From contig JACQPI010000007.1 of assembly GCA_016207585.1 (NCBI GenBank), positions 1 through 15,645 on the forward strand: a DNA stretch of 15,645 nt. The letters run 5' to 3'. Below the pieces are notes generated by a model. That model was not told where the DNA came from, did not search any database, and was given only the letters and a program-made list of their open reading frames with translations. The position numbers were made by a program, and so were the translations under genes. Below, piece by piece: positions 13,581 through 15,645 of the stretch (positions within the stretch are counted from its first letter, which is position 1; the number at the start of each line of letters is the position of its first letter). This DNA comes from Elusimicrobiota bacterium (lineage in GTDB: Bacteria > Elusimicrobiota > Elusimicrobia > UBA1565 > JACRDR01).

Positions 13581-15017
13581 TCAGGCCAGGCGGGCCAGCC
13601 AAGAGATGCCCCGCGACTTGATCCGGTCGTAGGGAAACCACCACGGCTCCGCCCAGCGAGACGGCCATTCATGAATCAACACGGATTGTTGATGGCAAAA
13701 CATGCGCAGCCCCTCATCCGAATGGCGACGGCCTAGCCCAGATTCCTTCATTCCCCCGAAAGGCAGGGAACACACGACGTAGTGGCTGGAGAGGTCGTTG
13801 ACGCTCACGAGCCCCGCTTCCAGATGCGCCGTCAGCGCCTCGGCCCGCGCCACGTCGCGGCTCCACACGGAAGCCGCCAGACCGTAGGGCGTGTCGTTGG
13901 CCAGCTGGACCGCCTCCTCGACGCTGCGGACCGGCATGACCGGCATGACCGGCCCGAAAGTCTCCTCCTGCATGAGGCGCATATCGGGCTTGGCGTCCAG
14001 AACGACGGCCGGGGCCATGAGCAGCTTTTCCGAATCCAACAGCTCGCCGCCCACGATGCGGGCCCCGCGATCCCGCGCGTCCTGCAGATGCCCGGTTATC
14101 ACCTCCAACTGGTTCGGAAAAATGAGACGGCTCACATCCGTCCCGTACCCGTCCCCCAAGCCCTGGCGGATTTTTTTCGTTTCCTCCAGGACCGCCTCGC
14201 TGAAGGCGGGATAGAGCGATTCGGCCACGAACACGCGCTCGACCCCGACGCATAATTGCCCGCAATTGGCGAAACAGCCCCACACCGCGGCCTTCGCGGC
14301 CCGCTCGATCGGGGCGTCCTTGAGAACGATCATCGGGTGCTTGCCCCCCAACTCCAGGACGGCCGGGATCAAGCGCTCGGCGGCCGCCGCGGCGACCTTC
14401 TTCCCGCTGCGGGTGGAGCCCGTAAACAGCACCATGTCCACGCAGGAAACGACCGCGGCGCCCGTCGCGCCGTCGCCCGCCAGGACCTGGAACAATCCCT
14501 TCGGAAACTGCCCGGAGGCGGTCGCCACCTCCTGCAAGAAAAGCGCGGTCCGGGGAGTCCATTCGGAAGGCTTCAGGATGACCGCGTTGCCGGACAGCAA
14601 GGCGGGGATCGAATCGCCGAGCGCAATGAGGAGCGGGAAATTCCATGGAGCCACGATCCCGATCACGCCCCTCGGGACATGACGAACGTACGTACGCTTA
14701 TTGATCAGGAACCAGGGACGCGAAGTCGCGCGGTCCTTGAGGATGCGGTGGGCGTGGCTCGTGAAGTAGCTGAGAATGAGCTCAAGGCCCCCAAACTCCA
14801 TGGCCTCGATCTCGAATCGCGGCTTTCCGGTCTCCTCGCGGATCACCTGGATCAGGTCCTCGCGTTTTTTTCGAACCTCGGCCCAGAAGCGCCGGACCCG
14901 GCGGACCCGCTGCGTCAGGGAGCAGCGCATCCACTGGGCCTGCGCCTCCCGGGCCAGGGAGACCCGGTCCTGGACCTGTTCGACGGTTAAAGACGTCGGC
15001 GGCGAGGAAAGAGTCAT
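13581..15017 (-). CDS. NAD(P)-dependent aldehyde dehydrogenase
   Basis: 478-residue member of the classical ALDH superfamily, oxidising an aldehyde to the acid with NAD(P). Motifs in order are VAPWNFPLL (Asn126), ILKPSEWTP (Lys149), FTGSTRSG (199-206, cofactor loop), LELGGKHP (general base Glu222), GQLCVGVERV (catalytic Cys256), QEETFGPV, and SLPFGGMKESGLGRRHSDEG near the C-terminus. All key residues are intact and the length is standard. The substrate cannot be read from sequence; succinate-semialdehyde-like or broad-range members are possible. ATG 15017 has AGGA about five bases upstream and an extended -10 (TGG-TATAGT) whose end is only 11 bases before the ATG. A short MPV-MPV duplication occurs after the EETFGPV motif and is unremarkable. 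No obvious operon partner on its 3' side, where the REC-MBL gene converges. Confidence 0.95.
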   Translation of the reverse strand: MTLSSPPTSLTVEQVQDRVSLAREAQAQWMRCSLTQRVRRVRRFWAEVRKKREDLIQVIREETGKPRFEIEAMEFGGLELILSYFTSHAHRILKDRATSRPWFLINKRTYVRHVPRGVIGIVAPWNFPLLIALGDSIPALLSGNAVILKPSEWTPRTALFLQEVATASGQFPKGLFQVLAGDGATGAAVVSCVDMVLFTGSTRSGKKVAAAAAERLIPAVLELGGKHPMIVLKDAPIERAAKAAVWGCFANCGQLCVGVERVFVAESLYPAFSEAVLEETKKIRQGLGDGYGTDVSRLIFPNQLEVITGHLQDARDRGARIVGGELLDSEKLLMAPAVVLDAKPDMRLMQEETFGPVMPVMPVRSVEEAVQLANDTPYGLAASVWSRDVARAEALTAHLEAGLVSVNDLSSHYVVCSLPFGGMKESGLGRRHSDEGLRMFCHQQSVLIHEWPSRWAEPWWFPYDRIKSRGISWLARLA

Positions 15018-15028
15018 GCTTCCTGCGC

Positions 15029-15037
15029 ACTATACCA
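15029..15037 (-). promoter_or_regulatory. Extended -10 promoter of the aldehyde dehydrogenase
   Basis: The minus strand reads TGG-TATAGT with only 11 bases to ATG 15017, predicting a leader of about 5 nt that would hold little more than the AGGA sequence. No clear -35. Confidence 0.5.
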
Positions 15038-15107
15038 AATCGCGAAGATTTTGGGACGCACCCGTGGGGAACCCGAGATTCGCGCCGGCGCCGCGGCCGT
15101 CGCGGTG

Positions 15108-15449
15108 CTACACCCGGCTGATGCTGATCTGGAGGTCCTCGTCCTCGACGTGAACGCTCAGCTCGACAGGGCGGCAGCAGATTTGGCAGTCTTCCTGCAA
15201 AACTTGATCCTCTTCGGCGACGTCCACGTGGACTTCGAAATTTTCTCCGCAATAAGGACATTGGACGGACGTCCATTGGTTTAGGCGGCGCCGCTGCTTG
15301 GCTCCGGAAATCTCATCCAGCACGGATTTCAAATCGGATTGCAGTCCGTCTTCTCCGAGCTCGCCGCCCGCCGTTTTTGCCTTAAGAGGCTTTTCCTGAA
15401 CGCGCGCCACGGCGCGAGCTCGCCGGACGGCCTTTCTTTTCGTCGCCAT
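15108..15449 (-). CDS. CPXCG-motif zinc-ribbon protein with basic N-terminal tail
   Basis: 113 residues. The C-terminal half matches the small Cys-rich CPXCG family: VQCPYCGENFEVHVDV (C64, C67), then QEDCQICCRPVELSV (C88, C91, C92). Family function is unknown; the four Cys probably bind zinc. The N-terminal about 60 residues are a Lys/Arg/Ala-rich tail (TKRKAVRRARAVARV) followed by a short amphipathic segment. The common family members I recall are essentially just the ribbon, so the tail may bind nucleic acid or the membrane. ATG 15449 has a good Shine-Dalgarno (GGAAGGTG, six bases) and a sigma-70 promoter about 58 bases upstream. The downstream ALDH gene has its own -10 in the 90-base gap between the genes. 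Confidence 0.88.
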   Translation of the reverse strand: MATKRKAVRRARAVARVQEKPLKAKTAGGELGEDGLQSDLKSVLDEISGAKQRRRLNQWTSVQCPYCGENFEVHVDVAEEDQVLQEDCQICCRPVELSVHVEDEDLQISISRV

Positions 15450-15507
15450 AATTCACCTTCCGCTGTCTGCGACCTGTTTCGCCGCTCCGCCCCTCATCCT
15501 CCCCTAT

Positions 15508-15536
15508 CTCATAGCCCCGGAAGGTCATTTTGTCAA
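15508..15536 (-). promoter_or_regulatory. Sigma-70 promoter of the CPXCG gene
   Basis: On the minus strand a perfect -35 TTGACA (15536-15531), an exact 17-base spacer, and a -10 TATGAG (15513-15508). This is the best promoter in the window. The predicted leader to ATG 15449 is about 50 bases and contains the Shine-Dalgarno. Confidence 0.75.
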
Positions 15537-15540
15537 GAGG

Positions 15541-15645
15541 TTACCCCCTCGACTTCACCCAGTTTTTTTAGACAGGTCCGAATGGGCTAGGCCCGGGTGT
15601 CGATACCCTCCGGGAGACCGCTTCGTATGACATGCCATTTTGGCA
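15541..15645. other. Non-coding right edge with two small dyads
   Basis: Upstream of the CPXCG promoter I see no gene. It holds a T7 run (15563-15569) without a convincing stem before it, a dyad GGGTGTCGATACCC (15595-15608, one G-T mismatch), and TGCCA-TTT-TGGCA at the last 13 bases. Any of these may belong to a gene beyond the window. Confidence 0.4.

Noticed and set aside
13930..13953. Tandem 9-bp repeat (ACCGGCATG) in the aldehyde dehydrogenase gene
   Set aside because: It encodes MPV-MPV in a region where ALDH proteins normally have hydrophobic repeats of this type; no sign of a mobile or variable repeat.
15339..15590. 83-codon plus-strand frame over the CPXCG start and promoter
   Set aside because: Antisense to a recognised gene with a good promoter and Shine-Dalgarno; no domain or start signal of its own.
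1..15645. Hidden defence, phage, CRISPR or mobile-element locus
   Set aside because: No integrase, transposase, repeat array, tRNA or restriction/toxin motif is visible on either strand; the PLD proteins have lipid-enzyme architecture and standard neighbours.

Overview
The window is dense, GC-rich bacterial chromosome: 15 protein-coding genes on both strands, very short gaps, and no RNA gene, CRISPR array, insertion sequence or phage gene that I can see. A beta-barrel-like protein ending in Phe, exported proteins and oligoribonuclease point to a Gram-negative (diderm) bacterium. I cannot place it to phylum. It uses Shine-Dalgarno sites at many genes, but several promoter-proximal genes lack one and have a -10 box almost touching the start codon.

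Layout. (1) 1-3858, plus strand: a tightly coupled isoprenoid operon of ispA (5' end cut off by the window), dxs, ispH and a 64-residue zinc-ribbon protein. Two of its junctions are ATGA stop/start overlaps. Dxs and IspH catalyse the first and last steps of the MEP pathway, and IspA builds the C15-C20 prenyl diphosphate. (2) 3888-4840, plus: a second small Cys-rich protein with a perfect TATAAT six bases before its ATG, then a membrane-anchored DUF218 (YdcF/ElyC-type) protein. (3) 6539-4847, minus: a thiolase followed by oligoribonuclease. (4) 6635-9569, plus: a cardiolipin-synthase-like phospholipase-D (PLD) protein, a SixA-type phosphohistidine phosphatase and an exported beta-barrel candidate, all overlapping or coupled. 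The divergent promoters between regions 3 and 4 flank a small dyad. (5) 9677-11655, plus: a large exported protein with two HKD (PLD) motifs, visibly lower in GC than its neighbours. (6) 12253-11660, minus: RsmD, divergent from a REC/metallo-beta-lactamase fusion at 12320-13573. The two share an AT-rich palindromic promoter region. (7) 15017-13581, minus: an aldehyde dehydrogenase. (8) 15449-15108, minus: a CPXCG-type zinc-ribbon protein behind a good sigma-70 promoter.

Most of this is ordinary housekeeping and envelope metabolism. The parts most worth a second look are the response-regulator/metallo-hydrolase fusion with a broken HxHxDH motif, the two-PLD/SixA/outer-membrane cluster, the -10 boxes that imply leaderless or nearly leaderless mRNAs, and the GPPY variant of the RsmD catalytic motif. 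I found no defence system or other clearly new multi-gene system.
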